Notes: generated by a model not told the origin, from the sequence alone. Positions 1 through 10,353 are shown, counted from the first letter of the stretch. The stretch is DNA of 18,999 bases from Ophiosphaerella korrae (GCA_028456385.1 JALNQF010000623.1:1-18999); one strand, 5' to 3'. Program-made: numbers and translations.

Positions 1-99
1 ACCTAGTACTTACTTAGATAGCTTTATCTACTATTTACTCTTTTTAGTTAATTATTAAAACTACTTTATTAAGTTATCTTACGTAAAGTCTACTTTATA
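1..99 (+). repeat. 3' end of the 5' LTR of element A
   Basis: These 99 bases match the reverse complement of 16926-17024 at 98 positions by hand alignment; the one difference, at 94, is T versus C. The match stops sharply at 99/16926, where the sequence reads CTTATA in A. An LTR normally ends in CA, and RIP turns CA into TA, so this is the expected decayed LTR end. The rest of the LTR is outside the window. There is no CpA or TpG here. Confidence 0.75.
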
Positions 100-1500
100 A
101 GGCCCTAAGTAAACTTAGCTTTATACTTTAGCGCCTATAAGAGCTAAAATAAGAGCGTAGATATAAAACTTTAAAGAAGAACTAGTTATAACTTTATAAG
201 AACTAAAATACTATTAACTATAACTAGAAAGTATATTTAGAGGAATATACCTAACTAGTAAAAAGGCTACTATAATTAAAACTAAGAACTTTAAAATAAT
301 TTTATACTAAGGCTATAGAAAGATAGGTATTAAAAAGCTAGACTATACTACTTATTAATAAATAAAAGATACTAGATCTAAAATACCTACTAATACTATA
401 AACTACTATATAGCTACTTATATAGTAATAAACTCTAAAATAGATATAGAAATAGAGGACTAATTCTTTAAATACGACCCCTAACTAGATATAGAGCTAG
501 AACTAGAGCCTAACTTAGACTAAGACTTAGAAAACAATATTCCCTAGTCCTAAAGCCTTAGCCTAAGAATTATATTAACTGGAAGAGCGTAATTAACTAC
601 TAAAGTATAACTTCTAGTATAGCTATATTTTATATACTTACTTATAGAATATAGATAGTCTAGTATAAGAAACTACTAACTAATCTAATAGAAGCTAAGC
701 TAAACTAATTCTTATTTACTAGCTTCTTAGGTAAAGACTTTATAGTACCTTATATAGCTAGAACTCTAGCTAATAATAGAGCTAACGTAAACTTTATTTA
801 ATAAAAATTTACTTAGAAGACTATAAAATTATAAACTATCTAGCTACTTTAACTTATTATCTATAAAGGATATAATAGTTCTCTATCTAAGTCTATTATA
901 TATTAGGTTAAGTTCTACTTATAAGTAGGCGTATATATTAAATAGACCTCTACTTATATTATTAAAAACGTAAGCTAATTTAATTTTATTTTAGAATTTT
1001 TATAGTATAAGGCCTATACTATTAAACTTAAGTACTATAATAGAATATTATTATTTCCTAATACTTACTACTAATAGTACTACTAGACAACTAATAAAAT
1101 CCCTCTAGTAGTATACTATAGTGTACCTAGATATTACTCTACTATAGCTTTAAAGAAGCTAGTACTTAAACTATTATCTACTCCTATAGGGCCCCTAAGT
1201 AAGTACTCTAATAGGTATAAATAGAACTTATTAATAGATATTTAAACTATTAGTTATTATATAATTAAGGCTTTTACTAGAAAAAGTAGATATACGCTTA
1301 TAGTACTTACTTTAGATAGAATACTACTACTAGTATACTACTATAAAGTAGCTAAAGAAGTTAATTATATATAATTTTATAAACTACTACTTATAGTAGA
1401 GCTTAAAGATATCTTATCTATAGAACTACTCTAACTATATTAAGACTTATTACTCTATTTTAATAAGAAAGCTATAAAGGAACTTCTCTTTTATAGGCTA
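100..1500 (+). pseudogene. Leader, gag and protease-position region of element A
   Basis: By position between the LTR and reverse transcriptase this should hold the primer-binding site, gag and protease. I could not recognise a CCHC zinc knuckle, a DSGA protease site or a clear primer-binding site. The sequence just after the LTR begins AGGCCCTAAG and suggests no tRNA to me. Frame-1 reading becomes pol-like towards the end (about 1440-1550), in the linker that precedes reverse transcriptase. Bases 100-534 hold no CpA or TpG. Assignment rests on position alone. Confidence 0.4.
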
Positions 1501-1549
1501 TATAACCTAGAAATTACTTTTAAGCCTAGCGTAAAAATCTTAGACGCTA

Positions 1550-2850
1550 AACTTTACTTTTTTACTAGAAAATAAGATAAAGTAATCTAGAAATATATCT
1601 AAGAAATAGAAAGTAAGGGCTTTATTAGTAAATATAGCTCTCTAGCTAGAAATAACTTACTAATTATAGCTAAACTAGATAGTAGTTTATAAGTTTATAT
1701 AGACTACTATAAGCTAAATAAATCTACTATTAAAGACTAGTACCTTATTCTATTCTTTAGAGAAATACTAGCCTACCTAAATAAGGTAAAGATTTTCTCT
1801 AAATTTAACATAATATACGCCTTTTACTACTTACGTATTACTTTAAATTAAGAATAGCTAACTACCTTTATTACTTACTTTAGTATATATACTTATAAGG
1901 TAGTACTTTTTAGCCTTACTAATATACTAGCTACTTTCTAGTGTACTATTAACTTAGCTTTACTAGAATATTTAGACGACTTCTATACTATATATATAGA
2001 TAATATCCTAATATACTCTAATAATAAAATAAACTATATTTAGTATATTTATAAAGTACTTATATAACTAAAAGAGTAAGGCTTCTATATAGACTTTAAA
2101 AAATCTAGCCTCTATACTACTTTAGTTAAGTTTTTAAGTATAATTATCTCTAATAAAAGAATTATAATAGATCCCTTTAAAGTTAAAGCTATCTAGGAGT
2201 AAGAAATACTAAAGACTACTAAAGAAGTCCTAGCTTCTCTAAGCTATACTAGATTTCTCTAGCGCTTTATTAAAGATTACTTAAGCTTTACCTTACTACT
2301 TACTAAGTTAATTAAGTCTAAGGTTCTTACTAAACCTACTAAATAAGATAAGCTACTCTTATAGAAAACCTAGTATAAGCTCTTTATAATTACCTAAAAA
2401 TATATAGATACTTTTAATAAACTAAAAGCTACCTTTTAGCTAAGAGTAGTCTTACTTTACTTTAACTCTTTAAAACTAATCTATATCTAAACTAATACCT
2501 CTAGGTAGGCTTTAGGTAGAGTAATAAGCTAACTAAACTAAGATAGAATCTAATAGCTAGTTAGCTTCTTTTTAAAAAAATATACTCTAGTAGAATATAA
2601 TTATAATATCTATAACCTAGAACTTATAGCTATAATCTAAGTATTTAAAGAATAAAAACTAGAGCTTATAAGTAGTCTATATATAATCTACGTTATAATA
2701 GACTACTATAATTTAGAAACTTTTATAATAACTAAAAAGCTTAATTACTTCTAAGCTTACTAGTTATTATTTCTATATTAATTTAATTTCTATATTAAAT
2801 ACATACCTAGCGATATAAATAAGGTTATAGACGCCTTAAGCTACTAACTA
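1550..2850 (+). pseudogene. pol: Reverse transcriptase and RNase H relic of element A
   Basis: Frame 1 carries a decayed Ty3/Gypsy reverse transcriptase. From about 1683 one reads the block equivalent to C-V-D-Y-R-K-L-N (here VYIDYYKLN), then the S-K-F-D-I block (SKFNI, about 1800), the VVPFGLTNAP block (VVLFSLTNIL, about 1900) and the catalytic YxDD box, which is now YIDN at 1993-2004. GAT-GAT has become GAT-AAT, exactly a TpG-to-TpA change that removes a metal-binding aspartate. Downstream come the FLG-III segment (about 2130) and an RNase H region whose end reads IPSDINKVIDALSY (about 2803-2845), equivalent to the family's RPG-x2-N-x2-ADALSR. TAA and TAG stops interrupt throughout. The enzyme would have copied element RNA into cDNA; this copy cannot. 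Confidence 0.85.
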
Positions 2851-3540
2851 TAAGATTACTGTAAGGCCGGGCTCTATGCTACTAGACTAGACGTGACCCT
2901 AAAAGAGGTATAGTATGCCTAATAGGTATACTAGGTACAGAATAGTATATATATATACTAGGGATACTCGTAGTAGGCCTAGGGCTAGCCTATAGCTAGC
3001 TAAGGGTTACATAGAAAAGTACCTATAATAATTACTTTATAGATAATTCTAATCTATAAGTATTAGGAGCTAACTAAATTATCTTAAGCCCTTAAGTCTT
3101 AGCCCTAGGTGTAAAACCTACGCTAAATATAGTAATTTACGCTCTAAGCCTTATAGACCTATAAAAGCTAGATAGATTTACGCTAGAATAAGCTACTATA
3201 GTATATACCTACCTTTACTATATTATAGGAATAAAACCTAAATTAGTAAACCTACTAGAGGATTTTCTACTACTCTATAATAGAGAACTAGACCTAGAAC
3301 TCTTACTATATATTATTAACTTACGCCTAATAGAAGAATTACTAGATATAGTATACTTAGAATACTACGTAGCTTAAGCTATATTTACTACTATAGATAG
3401 TAGATAATAAAAACTATTAAAAGCTTTCTATAAAGTAGAATACTACTTCTTATATACTAATATTAGCTTTACTAGATTAGAGAAAGAAAAGTACTTCTAA
3501 GTTAATAAAATACGTCTATATATTCTCTTAAACGCCTATC
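2851..3540 (+). pseudogene. Connector between RNase H and integrase, with a frame change
   Basis: This stretch links RNase H (frame 1) to integrase (frame 3) in element A, so it must hold at least one indel. I recognise no domain of its own. Bases 2861-3010 keep CpA or TpG in several contexts (ATGC twice, GTGA, ACAG, ACAT) and have more G+C than the surroundings, so this short patch seems less mutated than the flanks. The first ATG I see on the plus strand is here (2876). Confidence 0.5.
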
Positions 3541-4480
3541 TATACTACTAAATCTTTAATTTATACTATAACTATTAGTTAGTAGGCTATAAAGAACCTT
3601 ATAGTATACTATATCTAATATATAAGCGCTATTATTAGCTTAAGATACTTTAAGCTATTAAGTAATTTTATAATATATACCTAATCTACTACTATATAAA
3701 GAACTTATAAGATAGTAAACTTAGTTACCTCTAACCTATACTAATTCTCTATATACTCTAAACTATTATCTTAGTAGAGTTTATTTAAGCCTTACTAGCT
3801 AGTAAAAATAGTAGCTAGATTTATAAATATATTCTAGTAATTTACTACTACCTAATAAAAAGACGCTATTTCTTCTCCTATAAGTCCTTAAAACCTAAAG
3901 AAGCTACCTAATATTTTATATCTATTTTTAAGCTTTATAGAGTTCTAATAAAAATTATATCTAATAGAAAGATAACTTTTATTAGCTAGTTTTAGTACTA
4001 CGTATATAAACGCCTCTATATTACGTAAAAGCTCTTAACTACCTACTACTTAAAAACTAATAGCTAAACTAAGTAAGTAAATTAAGCCCTAGAGATCTTT
4101 CTAAAGTAATATATTAACTACGCGTAAGATAACTAGGTAGCCTAGCTATATATAGCTAAGTTCTAAGTAAATAACACTATTAATATATCTATTAAGATAA
4201 CTCTATTTCTTGTAAATCTAGGGTATTACCCTTATAGTAGTATATACCCTAGTAAAAACAATAAAGATTAACTAAACCTAGCTTAACGCAACTAACGTAT
4301 ACAAGATAACAAGCTACTTAATACCTATAGTAACTTAGTAGCTTACTTTAAAGAAAAAATACTCTAGGTATAATAAGAGTAAGTAGCTTAAGCTAATACT
4401 TCTTACTAAAGTAGACTAGTATATAAAGTTAGTAACTAAGCCTATATTAGTATAGCTAATTAGAGAACTACTTAGCTAAC
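3540..4480 (+). pseudogene. pol: Integrase relic of element A (zinc-binding and catalytic core)
   Basis: Frame 3 shows the H2C2 zinc-binding region (about 3561-3710), with YNYQLVGY standing for the usual H-D-x-x-x-A-G-H block; its His and Cys residues are now mostly Tyr. The DDE core follows. The segment equivalent to I-L-V-V-V-D-R-L-T-K appears at 3831 as ILVIYYYLIKRRYFF, then the IVSD-G-x-x-F-x-S-x-F-W block and the YVNYxQDNWV...AEFAxNNT block (about 4110-4190). The best preserved piece is TLFLVNLGYYP (about 4200-4232), equivalent to T-P-F-x-x-x-x-G-x-x-P, the family's hallmark downstream of the core. Integrase inserts the cDNA into host DNA; here catalytic residues and frame are lost. Bases from 3924 onward match element B in inverted orientation. 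Confidence 0.85.
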
Positions 4481-4973
4481 TCTAAAATTAGACTACTAAT
4501 AAGTAAGCCTATACTCTATTAAAAAAGTTATCTATAATAGTAGAGTATATAAGCTAGTACTACTTTAAGAAATACTAAGTAAAGGCGTATTCTTAGTCTT
4601 CTCCTTAAAACTCTTACAACTTAAAGATTAGAAGCCTTTACTAGATTAAGACCTACTATAGCTAATTCCTATTATTATTACTAATAAAGAAACTAGTAGC
4701 GTATATAAAGAATACCTAGTAGAAGTAATTTTAGACGTGCGCTTTAAAGAGCGTAGAAAATATATAAAATAGTACTACTTAGTTTACTAGACTAGCTATA
4801 ACAATCCTATATAGGAGCTAGTAGAAGAATTTCTAAAATATAAAGCTACTTTTAACTTTTACTAAAACTACCTAGAGAAAGCTAAACTACTAACTATATA
4901 TATACCTAAAAAATAGAGCTCTAATAAAGATATAACCTATTAAGGTATCTTAACCTACTAATAGGTATAAAAA
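3924..4973 (+). repeat. Left arm of a 1,050-bp inverted repeat (A/B)
   Basis: This segment aligns to the reverse complement of 17950-18999 with no net length difference: paired positions sum to 22923 at the window edge, in the chromodomain and at the break. For example, the chromodomain codon at 4701 pairs with 18222. Most differences I saw are transitions. The alignment is cut by the window at 18999 and stops biologically at 4973, right after a short run of A. Confidence 0.9.
4689..4880 (+). pseudogene. Chromodomain relic at the integrase C terminus of element A
   Basis: Frame 3 from 4701 reads YKEYLVEVILDVRFKERRKY, then YYLVYQTSYNNPI with stops read through, then ELVEEFLKYKATFNFY. This follows the chromodomain plan E-x-E-x-I-L-D-x-R, Y-L-V-K-W-x-G-Y, W-E-P-x-x-x-L and a C-terminal helix. 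The tryptophans (TGG) are now TAG stops, as RIP predicts. In chromoviruses this domain guides integration to methylated-histone chromatin. The same domain sits in element B at about 18045-18235. Confidence 0.75.
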
Positions 4974-5129
4974 TATTAGGAGGTAGCTAGAAGATAATAG
5001 TACTTACTATAGGCTATAGGAGATAGTAAAGGGATAATAGATAATATTTAATAGTACTACTAGTATCTAAGAGAGAATAATACTTACTTTACTCTTTTTA
5101 TAAGTATTAAGCCTTTTATACGCCTATAT

Positions 5130-5195
5130 AGTATATTAGCTCTACTTTAGACTATAACTATATAATATTATAATCTTTAGTATATTAGCTCTACT
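5130..5195. repeat. 17-base direct repeat, two copies 49 bp apart
   Basis: AGTATATTAGCTCTACT occurs at 5130-5146 and again, identically, at 5179-5195. It may be a leftover of an LTR-like regulatory region or chance in a low-complexity sequence. No function is implied. Confidence 0.6.
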
Positions 5196-5430
5196 CCCTT
5201 AACTCGTACTAGAGTTTATAAGAGTCTTAAGTATTTAGAGAACCTTTATTATAAAGCCTCCTTCTCTAGCTAGTATCTTTACTAGTATTTTAAAGTATAA
5301 CCTTAATAAAAACTCTAAACCTTTAGAAAAAAGAAGAAAAGAGTATCTATATACCTTACGCGCTATACTTACGCGTTAGGCGTATTATTATTATTATACT
5401 TATATACAATATTCTGTTTATATTTTAATA

Positions 5431-5453
5431 GTAAGTAAAAGATTATTACTTAC
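5431..5453. repeat. Small perfect inverted repeat
   Basis: GTAAGTAA at 5431-5438 pairs with TTACTTAC at 5446-5453 around a 7-base loop. In DNA this rich in TA, such a stem can arise by chance. Confidence 0.4.
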
Positions 5454-5599
5454 GTAATTATATTTACTCTTAGTAGAGCCTATATAAAAAATATTTTTCT
5501 TTTTATAATTGTTTTACTTATCCTCTTATCTACTATAGCGTATATTTAATATATACGTAGCGTATATTTAGTAATTATTGCTATAGTCTATTATTCTTA

Positions 5600-6390
5600 C
5601 CTAAAATTTATTAAGAAGAGTAACGTTTATAAAGCCCTACCTTTTAAGTAGAGTGTAGATACTAAGCGCGCTAATTATAACGCTTTATATACTACTTACT
5701 TATACTACGCTTAAAGTATTGTTAACTAAGAAGAGATCTATAATAAGCTAGAAGTGCGTTGTTACTAGTATTATTCTATTAGTAATTATAGTAGCTACAC
5801 CTTAGTAACTATTTTAGAGACGTACTCTTTATATACACTTTAACTAATATAAATAGGTACCTTTTATACTTAATAGGCGCGTTAACTATATTTATAAGCT
5901 TTGTAATGTGTATAATACTACTATATCTAATACTACTATTCTTAAGACTAACTTAGAGGTGCGCTATACTAGCGTTACGCTTACTTATACCTAGCGTACC
6001 TTTAATATAGAGCTATTAAACTATAGGCGCCTTACTACTTATAGTAGTGCTCCCTTAGGAGTACTTACTTAAATACTTATAATTACGCCTTAGTTTTTAG
6101 GGCTTATTTTAACTAAGTAGCGTAGCTTTATAGCCTAGTAGTAGGGTTTAGTTAAGGTATTAATAGAGATTTTAGGCTACCTTTACTATATTATATATTT
6201 ACTTATATTATACTAATATAGCGTATACTAACTACTTTTAGGCTTACTATAGCTACCTTTCTATAGAATAAGTTAATAATAATAAAGAAGATAATAATAA
6301 AGATAGTAGTAAAGAAGAAAAAGATAAAGAGAATAAGAGTAAAGAAGAGGAAGTAGAAGAAGAAGAAGAAGAAAAAAGAGAAGAAGAGGA
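5600..6390 (+). pseudogene. Possible plus-strand coding relic with an acidic tail
   Basis: One plus-strand reading (from about 5617) runs through long stretches with stops mostly of the TAG/TAA type that RIP makes from TGG and CAA/CAG. At 6274-6390 it passes into a purine-rich tract of AAT, GAT, AAA, GAA and GAG codons that would encode an Asp/Glu/Asn/Lys-rich tail. I recognise no family. It could be the end of another transposon protein, a captured gene, or a coincidence of a purine-rich repeat beside noise. The minus strand gives no better reading. Confidence 0.25.
6274..6390 (+). repeat. Purine-rich GAA/AAT low-complexity tract
   Basis: About 117 bases are nearly all purine plus scattered T, built from AAT, GAT and GAA/GAG triplets. 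The purine strand is plus, so it is not the polypurine tract of the minus-strand element C. It may be an acidic coding repeat or a simple repeat. Confidence 0.6.
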
Positions 6391-6589
6391 TTAAGACGTT
6401 CTACTTTTAAAGAGTAGGTAAGATATAAATAGAGAGTAGTTTAGGCTTATTTAATAAGTAGAGAAGAAATAGTTTATAGTATAATTATTTGTTTTTTATA
6501 CGTATAGATACCTAGCTATAGAGCTAAAGTTAGATTATATAGTTTACTCTATAAGTACGTTTTTAGTACGTAAATTATACTTTTTATAT

Positions 6590-6790
6590 TTATTTTAATT
6601 ATAAAGCGCTTTAAGCTAAATTAAACTCTTTAAGTAGTTTGTCTATATCTTTAAAATCTATAGTAAGAGTCTATATATCCTAGGATTTATTATATCTCTT
6701 CTATCTAAGGAAGTACTCTAGCTATCCTTTCTTTTTATATTTCTTTAGGATTCTTTTAACCTCTTGTACTTCTTTTCTTTCCTCTATTAC
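6590..6790 (-). pseudogene. Chromodomain relic of element C
   Basis: The minus-strand reading gives EVQEVKRILKKYKKKGQLEYFL with one stop read through, a YNKS segment and then TIDFKDIDKLLKEFNLA. This fits the chromodomain outline E-W-E-V-E-x-I-L, Y-L-V-R-W-x-G-Y, W-E-P-x-x-x-L and a helix ending in L-L-x-E-F. TGG tryptophans have become TAG. It closes the polyprotein, as expected for a chromovirus integrase. Confidence 0.7.
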
Positions 6791-7049
6791 CTTAGGTAGC
6801 TAGGTATTATTTTCTACACCTAATTAAAGTTTCTATCTCTTAAAGAGAGAAATATAAAATACGTCGTAAATACAATAGTAGAGTAGTAAGAGTAAGTAGT
6901 ATACCTATATTCCTACTACGTCTTATACTTAAAATAGTCTAATAAACTTATCTAATAGGTTTTTGTATAGTTAGTAAGTAAAGCTTAAGTTCTTTATACT
7001 TAGTAGAACTAGCTCTCTTTTTCTAAAGACTTGTAGTTTATATTTATTA

Positions 7050-7990
7050 TTATAGTATTACGCTTAATATACTTATACTTTTTATAAAGACTTTATAAGT
7101 ATTACTTATACGCTATATATACGCTTTACTCTTTAAATAGCGTCTAGTACCTCTTCTTCTAGTTTACTATCCTTAAGTAAGTATATAAAGATTAGGTATT
7201 TACCTAGTATAGTATAAAAAGGTATTATCTTTATTCCTTTATAAATTAAGTTGTTATATATAAATTATACTATTTTTAGTAAAGTAACCTAATTATCTTA
7301 ATTCTCTATTATAAAGATTCTTAAGTACTATTCTAGAGTCTAATTTTAACGTTTAGTTTACCTATTAGTCTATAAGTAGAAAGCTATACTTAGCCTACGC
7401 TTTACTTATAGTTAGTAGTATATTTCTACCTAAAATTTTAAGGTAAATATTAACCCTTAGTCTAATATAATACTGTTCTATATTCTATAGTTTAAGATAA
7501 TATTATTAAAGTATACTTCTATAAACTATTACGTATCTTACTTTTTAAGTACTAAGATATAGATAGCTATCTTAGATAAGTAGTCTACTATTACTAGTAT
7601 TGTATTATATACGTACTCTAAGCTATCCTTTAAAGGCGAGAGGCCTATAATAAAGTCTAGAGAGACTTCTTTAAAGATATTACTTAGAATTAGTAGAGGA
7701 GATAATTCTCTATATTACCTATACCTTAGCGCTTTACTTTACTAGTATATTACGTAAGTCTTTATATATTCTTAAACGTCTTACTCTATTAATAGCTAGT
7801 AATAGTATCTTGTAATTAGCTTAAGTATTCTATATACGCTAAAGTAGCTAGCTATATATAAGTTATAATACTAGAGTAGAATTTCTTACCTAATAGTAAG
7901 TTCCTCTAGAACGTACGCTCTACTTTTATATCTTAGGACTTCTTTATTATCTAAGTACTATACTTACGCTCTACTACTATATTAAGTACT
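7050..7990 (-). pseudogene. pol: Integrase relic of element C
   Basis: From high to low coordinates the minus strand gives the end of the zinc-binding region (YYWLTIRQDVQEYIKTYVIYQ, with Cys now Tyr) near 7780-7900. It continues with EVSLDFIIGLSPLKDSLEYVYNTILVIVDYLSKIAIYI (parts shown as seen) around 7560-7680, and the W-V-E-x-C-x-x-L-x-V-K-R-R-L-S-T-A-F-H-P-x-T-D-G-Q-T-E-R block around 7370-7440. The N-Q-D-N-W-V...E-F-x-Y-N-N block lies near 7250-7320. Conserved Asp, His and Cys residues are replaced at CpA/TpG sites. Wording differs from A's integrase, confirming a separate family. Confidence 0.8.
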
Positions 7991-8339
7991 TTTAACCTTT
8001 ATTAAACTTTCTACTTATACTTATATAAAGGCGTCCCTTTACTATAGTTTATATAAAGTTATTAGAAAGGCTTTAGACTCTACTAATATAGGTTTACTAC
8101 TAACTAACTCTTTAGCTATTAAGTGTAGTACATATAGTATATATTCTATAGCGCTAGTAGTAGGGGTCCTTTTAGCGCTATAGTCTCTAGCTCTATACGT
8201 TTTATATACGCTTTCTAAGCTTAGCTTAGTTATAGATTCTCTTACTCTACTAGTTATCTCTATCCTAGCTACTAAGCTTACTAGTTATAATTTCTCTTAG
8301 AGGGTAGGTAATAAGCGTACTAGTAATAGGTTTTTTTAC

Positions 8340-9630
8340 TTGTAGTTGTATCTCCTTAAAGAGCTATCTATAGGATTTAGCTTACTAGCCTAGTATTTTA
8401 CTTTAAAATTAAAAGCTCCTAAGTATATAGCTTAGCGTACTTAGTATAGGTTTAGCTTATATATAGTGCGTATTAAGTATAAGTTATTATAATCTATAAG
8501 TACTTAAATTATATACTACGTACTTTTAAAGTAGTATCTCTACTATTTAAAACTATAAATAATAGTAAGAAGTTTAGTATTATATATTTTATAGTTTAAT
8601 TCTACTTATTATAGTTTTCTAGAAGTAAAAGTAACTAGATACTATTTCCTATCTAGGTAGAGTTAGGACAAGATCTTAGAGATTGTAAAGGTTAATATAT
8701 CTATCTCTAAGTAAATAGGTAGCGCTAGGTTATAGTAGTATAAAATAGGTATACTTATAAAGTATACTTTAAGTTATTTAAAAGCTTTTTATACTATACT
8801 AAGCTAATAGAATTCTTACTTCTCTTTTAATAAGTCTATAAAGAGAGCTATTTTATAAATATACTCTTTAATAAATCTTTAGTAGAAGTTTATAAAACCT
8901 AAGAATAACTATAGTTCTTTAATACTTATAGGCTCTAGCTATTACGTAATAGTCTTAATATACTTAGGTTTAGCGTAGATACTACGCTTTATAATAATAA
9001 AGCCTAGAAAATATACTATATTAGATATAAAGGTATACTTCTTTAGGTTTATAAAGAGTTCTACTCTTCTTAGTACTATAAGTATAGAGTAGATAGCGCA
9101 CTAGTATAGTATAACGTTATTACTATAGGTATATATAAGTATATTATTAAGGTACACTATATAGATATAATCTAAGAGTCTACTAAGCGCTTTGTTAATA
9201 TATACTTAAAAGCTAGTAGAGGTATTAGTTAGCCTAAAAAGTATTACTAGGTATTTAAAATACTTATAGTAAGTACAGAAAGTAGTTTTCTACTTATCTT
9301 CTAATTTAATTCTAATCCTATAATAGGTATCCTTAAGATCTAAGGTAGTATAGTATTATACGCCTAATAAGTAGTCTAGCGTCTCCCTAATTAGTAGGAG
9401 TAGGTACTAATCTTTTACTATAACTAAGTTTAGGCTATAGTAGTTAATATAGAGGCGTAGAGCTCTATCCTTCTTTAAGATAAAAAGAATAGGTGCTCTT
9501 ACTAAACTATTACTATAACGTATCTAGCTCTTATAGAGCGTATCCTCTATATACGCGTAAAGTACCTTAAGCTTACGTATAAAGAGATTATAGAGTAGCT
9601 TATAGAGAAGTTCTTTTCTCTCTATTAATA
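8340..9630 (-). pseudogene. pol: Reverse transcriptase and RNase H relic of element C
   Basis: The minus strand shows APILFILKKDRALRLYINYY (about 9505-9445), equivalent to the family's P-I-L-F-V-x-K-K-D-G-x-L-R-x-C-V-D-Y-R. Then come the RETLDYLLG and YYTTLDLKDTYYRIRIK segments, the last equal to T-T-L-D-L-K-D-A-Y-H-R-I-R-I. The catalytic YxDD box at 9143-9154 now reads YLNN: both aspartate codons GAT are AAT, each explained by TpG-to-TpA. RNase H follows and closes near 8340-8400 with a segment equivalent to F-x-V-K-Y-x-x-G-K-x-N-P-A-D-x-x-S-R-R. Both enzymes are dead in this copy. Confidence 0.85.
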
Positions 9631-9639
9631 AGATTATAT

Positions 9640-10353
9640 AATTAGAGTTCTTTAGGTAAAGTAGTATCTATATAGTAACGTTATTAAATACGTTATAGTA
9701 TTCTAATAAAGTATTTAGAATACGTAACTCTTATACTATAGGTATAGTGTAGATACGCGTATTATATTCTAAGTTAATTATATTAGTCTTAAGTACTCCT
9801 AGTAGGTATAGTTCTACCTACGTTTTCTCTAGAGTCTTTGTAATTTCTTTAGTTATATACAACTATACTTAGGTAATAGAAGTGTATCCCTAACGCTATA
9901 TTTGCGATCTATAGTTAAGTTATATCTCTTCTTGTTTAAGAAAAGAATTTCTAAAAAAGAGAACTACTCTCTATTTATCTACTCTATATACTATAATCTT
10001 AGACCTATATATTACTTTATTATTGTTAGTAAGGTATACCTAAAGCTTATAAGTAGTATAGGTATTCTACTTTTACGCCCCTATCTAGCCTAGTCTAGAG
10101 AGCTTAGCGTCTTAGATTAGTTTTAGTCCTATTTCTACTATAGTCTACTAACTAATAAGACTAACGTCTACTTAAGGGTTTAGAATAACCTAAAGTTTTA
10201 TTTCTAGCTCTAAGCCTAAAGCTACACTATATGTATACTATATACTTAGTAAGATATTAATTAATCTACGCTTTACTATCCTAGAGCTAATAATAAAGCT
10301 AGGCCTTTTCCTATTTAGTTTATATAGACTAGAATATAGTTAGAGTTACTACT
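9640..10353 (-). pseudogene. Protease region relic of element C
   Basis: After the gag zinc knuckle (interrupted by D), the minus strand gives a retropepsin-like segment: QVILNP followed by a stop, then VDVSLIS, with the altered site at 10166-10180. This fits the pattern V-x-x-L-D-S-G-A-D-V-S-L-I-S, so the catalytic aspartate is now Asn. The following reading (LKLIQDAKLSRLGQIGAQKQ with stops read through, about 10050-10110) is compatible with the rest of the fold. Then comes the linker into reverse transcriptase. Protease would cut the polyprotein. The motif is partial, so confidence is moderate. Confidence 0.55.

Larger units (their letters stand above)
1..4973 (+). mobile_element. Element A: truncated Ty3/Gypsy chromovirus relic
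   Basis: This is a degenerate LTR retrotransposon read on the plus strand. Its order is LTR end (1-99), gag/protease-position region (100-1500), reverse transcriptase and RNase H (about 1550-2850), integrase (about 3540-4480) and chromodomain (about 4700-4880), the normal Ty3/Gypsy order. The 5' LTR runs off the left edge of the window. Similarity to element B stops at 4973, and no second copy of the 99-base LTR end was found downstream, so the 3' LTR is missing or unrecognisable. All frames are full of TAA and TAG stops from C-to-T and G-to-A change, so nothing here can be translated. RT and RNase H lie in frame 1, integrase and chromodomain in frame 3, so at least one indel lies between them. 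The family assignment is firm; the 3' limit is less sure. Confidence 0.85.
4974..6589. other. Unassigned region between elements A and C
   Basis: I see no domain I can name in these 1.6 kb on either strand. It is as stop-ridden as the rest but keeps more CpG (for example 5357-5385) and some TpG (5752-5762, 5905-5910). It lies where A should have a 3' LTR and where C (minus strand) should have its 3' LTR. It does not contain A/B's 99-base LTR end. Local items are listed separately: a 17-base direct repeat, a small hairpin and a purine-rich tract. C's 5' LTR is outside the window, so a C LTR here could not be confirmed. Confidence 0.6.

Noticed and set aside
2940..2960. The short TA run as a regulatory TATA box
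   Set aside because: TA-rich runs are everywhere in the window because CpA and TpG became TpA, so one more carries no information.
6274..6390. The purine-rich tract as polypurine tract of element C
   Set aside because: C is on the minus strand, so its tract must be purine-rich on the minus strand. This one is purine-rich on the plus strand and far longer than a priming tract.
9902..10093. A 63-codon open reading frame on the plus strand
   Set aside because: It starts at TTG, lies antisense to the protease-to-RT linker of element C, is rich in Ile, Leu and Tyr as random TA-rich DNA would be, and has no ribosome-site or family evidence. It is a chance gap between stops.
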